Source of the DNA: Runella sp.
GTDB lineage: Bacteria > Bacteroidota > Bacteroidia > Cytophagales > Spirosomataceae
Direction: 5' to 3'
DNA length: 64,000 bases
NCBI RefSeq assembly: GCF_027484545.1
Contig: NZ_JAIXST010000129.1
Location: 1-64,000 of the forward strand
The translations under genes were made by a program, and so were the position numbers. Positions 1-8,625 of the stretch are shown here, one piece after another; positions within the stretch are counted from its first letter, which is position 1, and every line of letters starts with the position of its first letter. The notes beneath the pieces are model-generated. The model was not told where the DNA came from. It saw nothing but the letters and a program-made list of their open reading frames with translations, and did not search any database.

Positions 1-1011
1 ATAGTGAATGTTTTTAGTGGAAAAGTCACGAACGTTTTTATTGACCATCCCGCTGCCCACAAACGCCGCTATTTTAATAAAACGATGGATTCCTTTGCGG
101 TATTCAGCCTGAAAAGCCACCATATTTTTATCTCGATATCTTCCCTGTACCATGCCACGCATCAGGTTACTTCCACCCAGCCGGGGTAATTCGCGGAGGG
201 GTACATCTCCCCAAGAAAAATTACCCAACATCTGAAAACCAAGAAATTGATTTTTAGGAAATTCAAAGTATTTACGGCCATCTACGAGCATTTCGTTGAA
301 GCTATATTCGCTCTGTAATTGATGGTTATGCGGTACATAACTTAATTCTAAAAACCATCCTTTGGTAGGACTGAAGGGATTGTCGCGAAAATCAAAAATA
401 AGATTGGGGCCAATTCCCGAGGTATGACTGCTGGCGCGTCCTCGCACATCGTTGAGTAAGTCGCCGGTCGAGTGGTTAAAGTTGATATTTCGTGTTGCGC
501 TTATCTGAACTTGTAAACCTGCAAAAACATTAGGAACAATTTTACGTAAGAATTCTCCCTGAAAATAAGTACGGGAATAAAACATAGTAGTAGGGCTATC
601 TAAGTTTAGTACTTCGTTGCCGATACCCCAGAAATATTCCGAGAAATCAGTATGCCCTGCTTGTCCGCGTAATAAATACTTTTCGTTTTGGGTATAAATT
701 TGCCAGACGGGTTCAAAGACCAATTGTCTCCGAGTACTGTAAGTAGCTACCAGCCAGGCAAATGAATCCCTCGTTGGAATACTGTCTTTGGGGTGGCCGG
801 TATTGAAAAAATAGTCTATTGAAAAACCTGCTCGCAGCCCTGTTTCCGGTGAACTTTGAAAGATAGGCATTGGAATGACCTTTACTTCATGGTTTACGAG
901 CGAATCAGGATGGAATTTTTGCAGCCACTTTGGTTGATTTTGGGCGTAGGATACATACCCGCACAGAACAGCCAAAATGACATTACGGAAATGGATAAAA
1001 TAGCGAGGCAT
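1..1011 (-). CDS. Outer-membrane beta-barrel protein, bacterial surface antigen (Omp85-type) family, 3' end cut by window
   Basis: Reading the minus strand from the ATG at 1011 gives 337 open codons that run off the left edge, so the C-terminus is missing (probably only some tens of residues). The protein starts with a signal peptide ending near SYAQ. It then alternates short polar and aromatic strands typical of an outer-membrane barrel. Near the C-terminus the segment GGSNLMRGMVQGRYRD followed by a strand of the FQAEYR type is the hallmark of the Bac_surface_Ag/Omp85 barrel, which inserts or exports proteins or lipids in the outer membrane. No POTRA domains are visible, so this is a short barrel-only member rather than BamA itself. 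It is the last visible gene of the minus-strand surface-glycan block, 79 bp beyond the SGNH lipoprotein gene. The exact substrate is unknown. Confidence 0.8.
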   Translation of the reverse strand, partial: MPRYFIHFRNVILAVLCGYVSYAQNQPKWLQKFHPDSLVNHEVKVIPMPIFQSSPETGLRAGFSIDYFFNTGHPKDSIPTRDSFAWLVATYSTRRQLVFEPVWQIYTQNEKYLLRGQAGHTDFSEYFWGIGNEVLNLDSPTTMFYSRTYFQGEFLRKIVPNVFAGLQVQISATRNINFNHSTGDLLNDVRGRASSHTSGIGPNLIFDFRDNPFSPTKGWFLELSYVPHNHQLQSEYSFNEMLVDGRKYFEFPKNQFLGFQMLGNFSWGDVPLRELPRLGGSNLMRGMVQGRYRDKNMVAFQAEYRKGIHRFIKIAAFVGSGMVNKNVRDFSTKNIHY

Positions 1012-1090
1012 GGTAAGCTGTGGAAATACTGGGTATCTCTACAATACAATCAAACTAAAGATTTTGTTCAGAATAGTAGAAGGATTAGGC

Positions 1091-2119
1091 TTACTTCAAA
1101 CAGCGATTGACTTCTTCCAGCCAAATCGCCTGCCCTTGGCAGTTCCAATGCGTATCGCTGAGGCTATAAGCTTCTTCTGAGTGTTGAGAAAATGGTGTCC
1201 AAGTGTCAATCAAAGGTGTTTTGAGCATGGAGTGCTGTTGCACCCGTTCCACGAGGTGATTATAGTGTCCCATTTCGGGGGCAACAATACTGGTTTTGTT
1301 AGGAATGATTGAAAGATAAACTTCGTCAAAACCCTGTTTTTTATAATAATCCTTGGCTTGATTCACTTGCTGAATAAGTTTTTGTAACTCGCTGTCAGGC
1401 AGATAGTTGAACGAAGAAGTGATGCGGGTGGAATCGGTATCCCAACAAAATAGAATGTTCTTTTTGTCAGGCGATAAGGCTACCTGGTCGTTGTGGCGGC
1501 CAAACCAACTAAGATTAATCGCCGCTTTCCACTCTTTGAAACGAAGAAATGCATCTCCTGAAAATAAGAAACTTGTCAAGGCTTCTTCACTTTCTTTGAG
1601 GGTTTGCTCCGCTTCGTTGTATAACGCAAGGAAGAAATCAGAAACGTGCCCTTCATTGACTTTTTGCGAAGGTGAGGTGGAGCGCAGTCCATTTTCAACG
1701 GTGAACTGATGAACCGGCACAGCGAAATGTTCCCGAAAATGCCTTTCTACCGTTTGAAGCACTAAAATATTGCGCTTGGCGGTGTCCAATGAGATGTTGA
1801 GCGAGTCGTTCCAGTGGATTCTTAGATAGCCATTTGTGTTGAAGTCGTCGGCATTGATGCGTTCTTTTTCGGTAAAACTGTCACCAATGATATAGAGTGC
1901 TGTGTTGTTTTTTGAGCGATTTCCTGCAAATTTTTTCGGGCACGCCTCCGTCGTTTGTTTGAATTGTGCCAAATTGGAAAGGCGATACAAATCACCGAAG
2001 CGATAAGAGTCTTTGGTCAATCCCCATTCGAAAGCCGTTCGGCGAAGTGTTGGATTACAGCCCACCACCCAAAGAAGAGAAAAGAGGATGAGAATACTGT
2101 ATTTGGCTATTTTGTTCAT
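1091..2119 (-). CDS. AlgX/AlgJ-like SGNH-fold lipoprotein (putative polysaccharide O-acetylation factor)
   Basis: This 342-residue protein has a short hydrophobic N-terminus followed by VVGC, a lipobox that places the mature N-terminal Cys at residue 21. Residues 77-83 read IGDSFTE, the GDS nucleophile block of SGNH hydrolases, and the C-terminus carries SDTHWNCQGQAIW, the D-x-H-W block of the AlgJ/AlgX (DHHW) subfamily. In that family these blocks supply the Ser and Asp/His of the catalytic triad that moves acetyl groups onto exported polysaccharide. A membrane acyltransferase lies four genes upstream in the same block, so the two could form an acetyl-transfer route. Overall similarity outside the motifs is not obvious to me, so esterase versus transferase activity is open. 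Confidence 0.65.
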   Translation of the reverse strand: MNKIAKYSILILFSLLWVVGCNPTLRRTAFEWGLTKDSYRFGDLYRLSNLAQFKQTTEACPKKFAGNRSKNNTALYIIGDSFTEKERINADDFNTNGYLRIHWNDSLNISLDTAKRNILVLQTVERHFREHFAVPVHQFTVENGLRSTSPSQKVNEGHVSDFFLALYNEAEQTLKESEEALTSFLFSGDAFLRFKEWKAAINLSWFGRHNDQVALSPDKKNILFCWDTDSTRITSSFNYLPDSELQKLIQQVNQAKDYYKKQGFDEVYLSIIPNKTSIVAPEMGHYNHLVERVQQHSMLKTPLIDTWTPFSQHSEEAYSLSDTHWNCQGQAIWLEEVNRCLK

Positions 2120-2133
2120 AGATGCTTAGCCTG

Positions 2134-4860
2134 TTATCTAATCTTCAATGACCAAGTTTGTAATTTTTTGTTGGCATAGCTGTAAATCAACAGCTTGTTG
2201 TAGCCTTCCACTAAACTCACCCGAACTGGTATTTCGCTTGGGAAGGGCTTGTCGCCAATCTGGTTGCCTTTTAAATCGTATAGCGTTGTATAATTACCTG
2301 ATTTTACGCTCAGGAACTTCACTTCCGAACTTAAGAAATGGTATTGTACCTGGTTCTGATCTTCAATGAGTCCTTTGGCCGAAAACAACTCGTTGCCACG
2401 TTTATCCAATACCGCAAATTGGGTTTCCGATTCACGGAATAAGATCCAATCCCGGTTGTTGGTGGCGGCTCTGGCCCGAAAATAGGAGGTAGGGTCTGAA
2501 CGGAACAGTTGTCTTTTATTGGTGATTTTACCTCCCAATGTGATTTCAAACAATTCACCGTATTTGCTTACTCCAAGAAGGTCAGTCGTGCCGTTTTCAG
2601 GCATAAACACCCCAAAAAAGGGTCCGAAGAAATTAGTTTTAAGGTCTAATTTGTACGGTTCGGGTATTACCCCTGTTTCACTGATTAATCCTACCTGACC
2701 AGAAGCCTGCGTAAAGAGAAAATGGCGTTTACCTTGGTATTCCACTTCATGAATAGGCAATAATAAATCGACAAAGGGACGCGAACGGTTCAGAAGTACA
2801 GGAGGTTGGCTGGGGCTGTTCCAGAGATATAAAAAACCTCCCGTGTCTATCACCAAGAATCTAAAACTTCCTTCAATCCCACTTTCAAGTCGTTGAAAGC
2901 TGCGTATGCTGCGACCTACTGGCAGGCGTACGGGTGGGAGCGTCATGTAGCGTTGACGGTCATCTTCATCTACCACATTCAGGCTTTTTTCGGTGGCAAA
3001 AACGTATTGCAATCGGCCAATGCTAAGGAAGTCAACGGAGTAAATGTCGCCAATAATCGGAGCATCCAATTGCGTCATTTTTCGTTTTTTCTCTTCGGCA
3101 AAAGGATTTTGCATTTCGCGGGAGGGTGTCACTACTACGATTTTTTCCAAATCGCTCGGGTAATTACGAACGATATAGATACCACCCGCAGGAGCCGGTT
3201 CAAAGGCCTGTTCCTGTTGCAGGAATACTTTATTGAGGGTTTTGGCACTGGCAGATTTGCTCAAACGGCCAAACGTCAGTGAAGAGTATGCTCGTTCGTT
3301 TTTGTAAGCAGATTGAAACACCAACTGGTCAAAAGGATGCTTTTCAGTAATGTCATAGTTGAGATTATTGAAAAGATAATTCATAAAACCAGTTCCCATG
3401 TACTCTTTGCTTTTGCGCGGATTGATGGCGAAAGTGAAATTGGAAGCTCCAAGTGTTTTTTCCAGAAAAGTATTATGAATAGATGAGTTGGCCCAAGTTC
3501 GTTGGTATTCTAAATCAATGAGATAATCTTTTAATACCTGTGAATCGTTGGCGTAAACCACAAAGTTTTTGTGAAACGCTACATACGTCTTTGGAAAGCC
3601 CTTAAAGAGTCCGCCAAACAACACAGAAGGAAGTTCAAACCAATCAATAGTGTAGACATATCCTCCCTGAAACGGCTCATAAGGAAAGCCTTTGTTTTTA
3701 TTGAAAAGAATAGATAAACGCTTAAAAAACCTTTCAAGGCCGTTTTTGGGCTGCACCTGTTGCAGCAAAATCTGGCCTTTGGTAAGCACATTGTTAGGCT
3801 CTAACTGACACAAGATCAGTTCTTTATTGATACTCCGATAAAAAGAATCTAACCGAGCATTTCCCAACAATGTCAACAGGCTTTTTCGAGATTGATTTAC
3901 TGAATCAGTTGAAATGTTGCTTAACTGAGGGCGGAGCTTGCGAATGAACGTAAGTCCATCGTCGAAGCCTAAACGGAACATAATTGCCGTATTGTTGGGA
4001 ATAAAAAAAGCACTTTTTAAGGTGCTTGCTTTTTGATTGTTAAGTGCTTCCAGATAGCCTTCCAATTTTACTTTTTTGCCTTTGGAGACCAACGTAGGAT
4101 TCTTTAAAGAGAATAATTTGTCCAAATGCAAACCTTCAGTTCCGGGTAAAAATGATAAGAAATAGAGTAGCGCTGCGTCAGGATTGGTGGAAGCTTCATT
4201 GCGGAGTGCTTCAGAAAGCAAGACGTTATCCATGTATACGCTCAATTCGCTTCCTTCCTGTTTGATACTTTCAAAACGGCTGGTATTGGTAGCGCGGAGT
4301 GGGCTTCTGGCAAATCGTATCCAATCTTCGAGCACATCACCGGAAGCGCAGGAAACTAAAAAATTATTAAAGAAAGTATAGGTAAATAAAGGCTCCGAGT
4401 TGGGGGTGGTAACGTCATAAATTTTCTGTCCGCTATGGATATGAGACGTTACACGTGCTTTGGAGGAAGCAGGCCCTTCCAGCCAATTATAGCTCTGGAA
4501 GGCTTCGAGGGGTAGGAAAACCAAATAAGTAAAGCGCCCTCCTGATGTTTTTTGCAGCACATACGTGATGGAACGGCCTTTGAGTAGTTGCTCGGGGCGG
4601 TTAGTTTCATCCGATAGTAATCGGAACATATCAATCTGGCGAGCGGCCAAATTGAATAAAGGCACTTCGCGCATCTCAATACCACCTTTTTGAACTTTGT
4701 AGGTGGTATCTTGTAAACGCTGACTTTGAACTAAAAAGAAGGTGTTTTCAGGGAGCAATTTCCAGACTGAAGCCGAGTACATCTGCCACCTCTGAAATCC
4801 CCACCACCCGGCAAATAAAACCGTTAATGAAATTCCAACGATTAAGCCTCTTTTTCTCAT
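2134..4860 (-). CDS. Large membrane-anchored exported protein of unknown function with possible C-terminal beta-propeller
   Basis: I do not recognise this 908-residue protein. It begins with MRKRG and one hydrophobic helix (about residues 6-23), so it is probably anchored in the inner membrane with the bulk in the periplasm. Residues about 30-560 are a mixed alpha/beta region. From about residue 600 there are repeated short strands with patterns such as IGRLQYVFAT, FRFLVIDTGG and FLFTQASGQVGL, which resemble WD/PQQ-like propeller blades. It is followed after 14 bp by the AlgX-like lipoprotein gene and was probably co-transcribed with it. It may be a scaffold for glycan export or modification, but that is only context. 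Its leader contains a 7-bp-period repeat and a GC-rich palindrome. Confidence 0.6.
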   Translation of the reverse strand: MRKRGLIVGISLTVLFAGWWGFQRWQMYSASVWKLLPENTFFLVQSQRLQDTTYKVQKGGIEMREVPLFNLAARQIDMFRLLSDETNRPEQLLKGRSITYVLQKTSGGRFTYLVFLPLEAFQSYNWLEGPASSKARVTSHIHSGQKIYDVTTPNSEPLFTYTFFNNFLVSCASGDVLEDWIRFARSPLRATNTSRFESIKQEGSELSVYMDNVLLSEALRNEASTNPDAALLYFLSFLPGTEGLHLDKLFSLKNPTLVSKGKKVKLEGYLEALNNQKASTLKSAFFIPNNTAIMFRLGFDDGLTFIRKLRPQLSNISTDSVNQSRKSLLTLLGNARLDSFYRSINKELILCQLEPNNVLTKGQILLQQVQPKNGLERFFKRLSILFNKNKGFPYEPFQGGYVYTIDWFELPSVLFGGLFKGFPKTYVAFHKNFVVYANDSQVLKDYLIDLEYQRTWANSSIHNTFLEKTLGASNFTFAINPRKSKEYMGTGFMNYLFNNLNYDITEKHPFDQLVFQSAYKNERAYSSLTFGRLSKSASAKTLNKVFLQQEQAFEPAPAGGIYIVRNYPSDLEKIVVVTPSREMQNPFAEEKKRKMTQLDAPIIGDIYSVDFLSIGRLQYVFATEKSLNVVDEDDRQRYMTLPPVRLPVGRSIRSFQRLESGIEGSFRFLVIDTGGFLYLWNSPSQPPVLLNRSRPFVDLLLPIHEVEYQGKRHFLFTQASGQVGLISETGVIPEPYKLDLKTNFFGPFFGVFMPENGTTDLLGVSKYGELFEITLGGKITNKRQLFRSDPTSYFRARAATNNRDWILFRESETQFAVLDKRGNELFSAKGLIEDQNQVQYHFLSSEVKFLSVKSGNYTTLYDLKGNQIGDKPFPSEIPVRVSLVEGYNKLLIYSYANKKLQTWSLKIR

Positions 4861-4864
4861 AGTA

Positions 4865-4892
4865 GTTTACCGTTTACGGTTAAAAGTTGAAA
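4865..4892 (-). repeat. Four-unit 7-bp-period repeat just upstream of the 908-residue protein gene
   Basis: On the plus strand the four heptamers are GTTTACC, GTTTACG, GTTAAAA and GTTGAAA. Read in the sense of the downstream minus-strand gene they become AAC-containing units that end 4 nt before its ATG. The same period and the same TAAC-like word occur before sucB, nusA, infB and hemJ. The match is degenerate here. Confidence 0.6.
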
Positions 4893-4907
4893 ATGGCATC
4901 TACTGCT

Positions 4908-4974
4908 TACCGCATGGGCCCGCGACGGCCGGGGCACGGTAAGCCGTCGCGGGCTCATGCGGTACCGTGTCCCG
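4908..4974. repeat. GC-rich nested inverted repeats (A-B-A'-B' order), REP-like
   Basis: Arm A (4908-4929) and arm A' (4943-4964) are 22-nt inverted copies that differ at one position, which pairs as G:U. The loop between them holds arm B (4930-4941), whose 12-nt inverted copy B' lies just after A' (4963-4974) and overlaps it by 2 nt. The GC content is far above the flanks, and no T-run follows, so this is not a plain intrinsic terminator. It lies between the GT2 gene and the 908-residue protein gene. Confidence 0.75.
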
Positions 4975-4997
4975 TGTAAACACCCTACCAGTTCAAT

Positions 4998-5741
4998 TTA
5001 TGCCTTGATTGCTCTTACTTTGCTATTCAATTCTAAACGGAAGTGAAGCAATTCTTTGAAACTTTGAATACAAACCTGAATAAGTTTCCAGCGCAGAATC
5101 GAAACTGTACCCGTTAGACGCTCTTTGTGCGTAATAGGTATGTCGAACGTGTTCTCTCCTGCTTTCTTTGCCATAACCGCCAAGAAAATATTGGGAGCAA
5201 ACGGCTCAGGATTAGGTAGTTGTGCTAAGAGTTTTTTGAGATAGCTTCCTTTTATAAGTCGGAAAGGAATGTTGGCATCATTGATAAACGTGCCGTATAC
5301 AAAGAATATGGTGTATTTTAGAATCCGGGTAATAATCAATCGGGCACCCGCATCGTGACGAATTTGACGATAGCCCATTACAAAATTGGATTCATTTCGC
5401 TTTTCCCACAATTTTTTAACGTCGTCGGTTATAAACTGATCATCGCTATCGGTTTGAAACACCCATTCAGAGTTAAGTTCAGCAGCTTTACGGTAGCCAT
5501 TTACGACGGCATTTCCGTGTCCGCCGTTCGGCTGATGTACTACAAGCAGGTTTTTAATGTTGGGAGCAATGCGGTCAAGAATGACTTTCGTACCATCTTT
5601 AGAGCCGTCATTGATTACAATTAATTTAGTTTCTTTGCCTGGGAAAGTATTTGTGAGGAAGGAAGTCCACATATCTACTACCTGCTCAATACATTCTTCT
5701 TCATTATAAGCAGGCATTACAATCGAGAAATAAAGGCTCAT
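4998..5741 (-). CDS. Family 2 glycosyltransferase (polyprenyl-phosphate-sugar synthase-like)
   Basis: This 247-residue protein opens with SIVMPAYNEE, the nucleotide-sugar binding strand of GT-A fold GT2 enzymes. It continues with VINDGSKDGT and, around residue 97, QTDSDDQF, the D-x-D-type metal site. The length and the lack of a C-terminal membrane segment fit a DPM1-like enzyme that loads a sugar from a nucleotide donor onto a polyprenyl phosphate or a growing glycan at the cytoplasmic face. It belongs to the minus-strand glycan block, but it has a 147-bp gap in front of it and may have its own promoter. The sugar and acceptor cannot be read from the sequence. Confidence 0.88.
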   Translation of the reverse strand: MSLYFSIVMPAYNEEECIEQVVDMWTSFLTNTFPGKETKLIVINDGSKDGTKVILDRIAPNIKNLLVVHQPNGGHGNAVVNGYRKAAELNSEWVFQTDSDDQFITDDVKKLWEKRNESNFVMGYRQIRHDAGARLIITRILKYTIFFVYGTFINDANIPFRLIKGSYLKKLLAQLPNPEPFAPNIFLAVMAKKAGENTFDIPITHKERLTGTVSILRWKLIQVCIQSFKELLHFRLELNSKVRAIKA

Positions 5742-5888
5742 TAGTTAATTGGGGATTTGTGATTAGCGAATTGCACAATTTGAATAACCTGTACATTAAT
5801 TTGCCCGCAAAACTACTCAAAAAAAGGCGTTTGGCCTACGTTTGACCGGGAAGGATTTATTTTATGGACATCAAACATCCTGCCAATT

Positions 5889-7007
5889 TTAAGGCGCATA
5901 CTTGTCTTTGAGGTTATTGATGGGCTTTTCAATCAGATACCAGGATACAGTTGCCACTACTGTGGTAAGTAAAAAAAGTATCATAACCTGTAGTATGTGC
6001 ATCTCTTGGAAGCCTTCAATAGTACGGCCTAATTTGTTGAAAAAGCGAACAACTGGATGATAGGCCGGGGAATGATAGTGGTTATAGACAAAGTTGTGAT
6101 AAACGTATAATCCATAACTGATTTTGCCCAAATAATTGCTGATGGGGTGTTCTAAAAACCATTTAAACCATCCTTTGTAACCAATAATGGCACCACCAAG
6201 CAGGAACATAAAGAAAATAGAGGCAAAAAAACGCTCCCAAATGTTGATATACAGATTTTGATTCTGAGTAACGCCGGCTTTGGTCAATTGAGCTGAAAGT
6301 ATAAAAATGACGGCCAATGCTCCGAAACTTAATCCCAAATACAGGCGATTGCTGAATAATTTTTGAAAAAAAGGACGATGGTACAATTGTGAATAGGCCA
6401 TCAACGCCCCAAATCCAAAAGCATCTAAGGCAGTTGGCATGGTCACGTAAGAAACATACCAAGGTTGGTTAGTCAGCAGAAAATAAGCCCGTAATAAAAC
6501 ACTGAACGCAATCAAAATCCCAAAAAATGAAACTATGTAGCGACGAGGGATAAAGAAAATCAGTAGAGGAAAGAAAATATAAAACTGTTCTTCAACGGCC
6601 AATGACCAAAAGTGGTCGGTCACTCCCAACCATGTTCTTTCAACAGCAATGTAAATGTTGGATGCATACAGAATTTGCCATAATTCTTTTCCACGTACCG
6701 AAGGGTCACGCAGAATCCACAAAACAAATAGAGAAAGGTAGTAGATGGGAAAAATGCGTAGGGTACGACGTATGTAGAATTTTTTCAGGTAATCTCCTAA
6801 ACCACCCTCTTTTCCGTAATTTTTATCTTTGCTGCTCAACAAAATCCGGGCAATGAGAAAACCACTCAAGACAAAAAATAAATTGACTCCCAATTTTCCG
6901 AATGGTAGCGTATGAGGTTCGGGCATCCAGTGATCCCATAACACCAAAGCCACGGCCATAAAACGCAATCCATCTAATTGAATGAGATAATTGTCCTGAT
7001 GTTTCAC
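5889..7007 (-). CDS. Acyltransferase-3 family membrane protein (OafA/YrhL-like glycan O-acyltransferase)
   Basis: The protein of about 372 residues has roughly ten membrane segments and the marks of the acyltransferase-3 family. The first helix carries FMAVALVLWDH with the conserved His, then FFVLSGFLIAR, an Arg-rich YIRRTLRIFPIYY segment and WSLAVEEQFYIFFPLL. These enzymes pass acetyl or other acyl groups from cytoplasmic acyl-CoA to sugars of exported glycans. I chose GTG at 7007 as the start because it overlaps the stop of the preceding gene as GTGA, a typical coupled start; a TTG one codon earlier is also open. It probably modifies the glycan made by this cluster, perhaps together with the SGNH lipoprotein further on. 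Confidence 0.88.
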   Translation of the reverse strand: MKHQDNYLIQLDGLRFMAVALVLWDHWMPEPHTLPFGKLGVNLFFVLSGFLIARILLSSKDKNYGKEGGLGDYLKKFYIRRTLRIFPIYYLSLFVLWILRDPSVRGKELWQILYASNIYIAVERTWLGVTDHFWSLAVEEQFYIFFPLLIFFIPRRYIVSFFGILIAFSVLLRAYFLLTNQPWYVSYVTMPTALDAFGFGALMAYSQLYHRPFFQKLFSNRLYLGLSFGALAVIFILSAQLTKAGVTQNQNLYINIWERFFASIFFMFLLGGAIIGYKGWFKWFLEHPISNYLGKISYGLYVYHNFVYNHYHSPAYHPVVRFFNKLGRTIEGFQEMHILQVMILFLLTTVVATVSWYLIEKPINNLKDKYAP

Positions 7008-8617
7008 CAATTTGTCTTAATGTTTTGTTTCTCGGTTTTTTCAAAGGTTACTACTTCGCAATCGGCATTTTCCAGATACAGCTTTCCTTGGCGGTCATAA
7101 TGGAGCCAACGAACGCGGTATGTGCCTGCTTCTACTTCCTGAGCCGAAACGGTGGCGGTAGAGCCTTTTATAAAATAGCGATTGTAGTTGAAAATATTTC
7201 GGAATGAATGTTTACGAGCCTGCGAGGTAGGAAATACGTATTGATAGTTGGAATTTGACAAAACGATGTAAAGACCTCCGTCACGTAAGTCGTAAAGACG
7301 ATAGTTGGGTTGCGAAAGCTTGAGCGTATTGTTGACCACTTGACACGCTTTTCCGCTTACGATGCTATCCTTGGGAAGGACGATATTTTCTAAAAATAAC
7401 TTAGGAGCCTGATAAATGGAACCTGAAACAGGACCGTCATTGCGCCAATTGAAACTGCTGCTGATGTTGTACTTCCGTAATTGGATAGCGTCGTATAAAT
7501 GGTAATGCTGATTGCAGGCATACAAATACGCTGCTCCCACCACAAAAGTCACTGTCAGTACCTCCCTGAATACTGAGCTGACCAGTCTTGTCAAATAGGC
7601 AATATTAAAGCTGAGCAGTAGCGCTGAATACAGTTTATAGCGGCTCGTCAGCATTATTTCTGCGCCTAAGCCCGTCCGTGAATAAGTAACGATGAGCCCG
7701 GTGGCCAGTGCAAACAACACGCCGCCCAGATAAAAATAATCGAAGGAGTCCAGTGCAAAATTGCGCTTCCAATAACTTCTCAATATATAAAGCAACATAC
7801 TCAAGCTCACAAACAAAGTCAATCGACCCATCCAAATGGGCATTTGATAAGGGAAATTACCAAAAGGCAAACCTTCAGCCAAGGAGCCGCAAAACAATAC
7901 ATAGCTGTGAAGCATGGCTCTAACATCCCCGGAAGCACTCAAATCGGTGGGTGGACTTTGGTAGTCCCAAAAGTAAAGGGTAATACTGAAAATGCTGAAT
8001 GCAAGCCAAATAGCTGTATTTTTCCAACGTTTCTGGAGCAATAAAATGCCTAATGCCAATGGAAAAATAAAAAGCCCGTTTCCGCTCGTAAACATTCCCA
8101 TAAAGGCCGTAGGCAACGCCCACCACCAGTATTTATCAGCGCGACTGAGTCTCCAAAACGTAAGCATGGCCCAGGCAACTACCCAACTATTTTGGATAGC
8201 AGCCATGCCCCAAAAGGCATTTTCCCAAAAAGCCAGCGAAAACCAAAAGGTAGCGATGGGCAAAGCATACCACACAGCACCCGCCAGGGGTTTAAAAAAA
8301 CGAGTCAGCAACCACCAAATCAGCAATAGAGCCAGATTCCCAAAAAACATCAAGTGCTCGTAATTGATGCGACCAAAGATTTTGTAGTCAATGATGGCAA
8401 CTAAACGGGTAAGCGCAACGCGGTGCTCGTTGTGTTGTCGGTAAAGCTCATAGAGTTTGCCCCCAAAGCTATCGGCCATTTCAAAATTCAGGATGGTTGC
8501 TTTGAAGGCATGGTCATCCCATTTTGGAATATTGATGGCATAGCGATTCCAAAGCTGATAATAGACAAAAATCAGCGCAAAGGTGACGATTAAGGAAGCG
8601 AATGCTCGTTTGTTCAT
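7004..8617 (-). CDS. Polytopic membrane protein, putative GT-C-type glycosyltransferase (paralogue of the 9659-11368 gene)
   Basis: This protein of about 537 residues has an N-terminal membrane segment, then an acidic loop with IPKWDDH and a conserved HNEHR stretch, then about nine more membrane helices, and a soluble C-terminal domain of roughly 110 residues. An Asp-Asp in the first outer loop and an all-helical core with a C-terminal beta domain are the layout of GT-C polyprenyl-dependent glycosyltransferases, but I cannot name the family. It is clearly related to the gene two places upstream: GNGLFIF aligns with GNGIVVL, followed by QKRWKNTAIWLAFS versus QKRWKYTLIWIAIS. ATG at 8617 is preferred over GTG at 8623. 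The stop overlaps the acyltransferase start. Confidence 0.65.
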   Translation of the reverse strand: MNKRAFASLIVTFALIFVYYQLWNRYAINIPKWDDHAFKATILNFEMADSFGGKLYELYRQHNEHRVALTRLVAIIDYKIFGRINYEHLMFFGNLALLLIWWLLTRFFKPLAGAVWYALPIATFWFSLAFWENAFWGMAAIQNSWVVAWAMLTFWRLSRADKYWWWALPTAFMGMFTSGNGLFIFPLALGILLLQKRWKNTAIWLAFSIFSITLYFWDYQSPPTDLSASGDVRAMLHSYVLFCGSLAEGLPFGNFPYQMPIWMGRLTLFVSLSMLLYILRSYWKRNFALDSFDYFYLGGVLFALATGLIVTYSRTGLGAEIMLTSRYKLYSALLLSFNIAYLTRLVSSVFREVLTVTFVVGAAYLYACNQHYHLYDAIQLRKYNISSSFNWRNDGPVSGSIYQAPKLFLENIVLPKDSIVSGKACQVVNNTLKLSQPNYRLYDLRDGGLYIVLSNSNYQYVFPTSQARKHSFRNIFNYNRYFIKGSTATVSAQEVEAGTYRVRWLHYDRQGKLYLENADCEVVTFEKTEKQNIKTNW

Positions 8618-8625
8618 CAGCACAA

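Noticed and set aside
856-1110. Plus-strand open frame over the barrel protein gene
   Set aside because: The minus-strand frame there encodes a signal peptide and barrel motifs; the plus-strand product has no recognisable feature.
4908-4974. Palindrome as a simple intrinsic terminator
   Set aside because: No T-run follows on either side, and the interlocked second repeat is not explained by a terminator.
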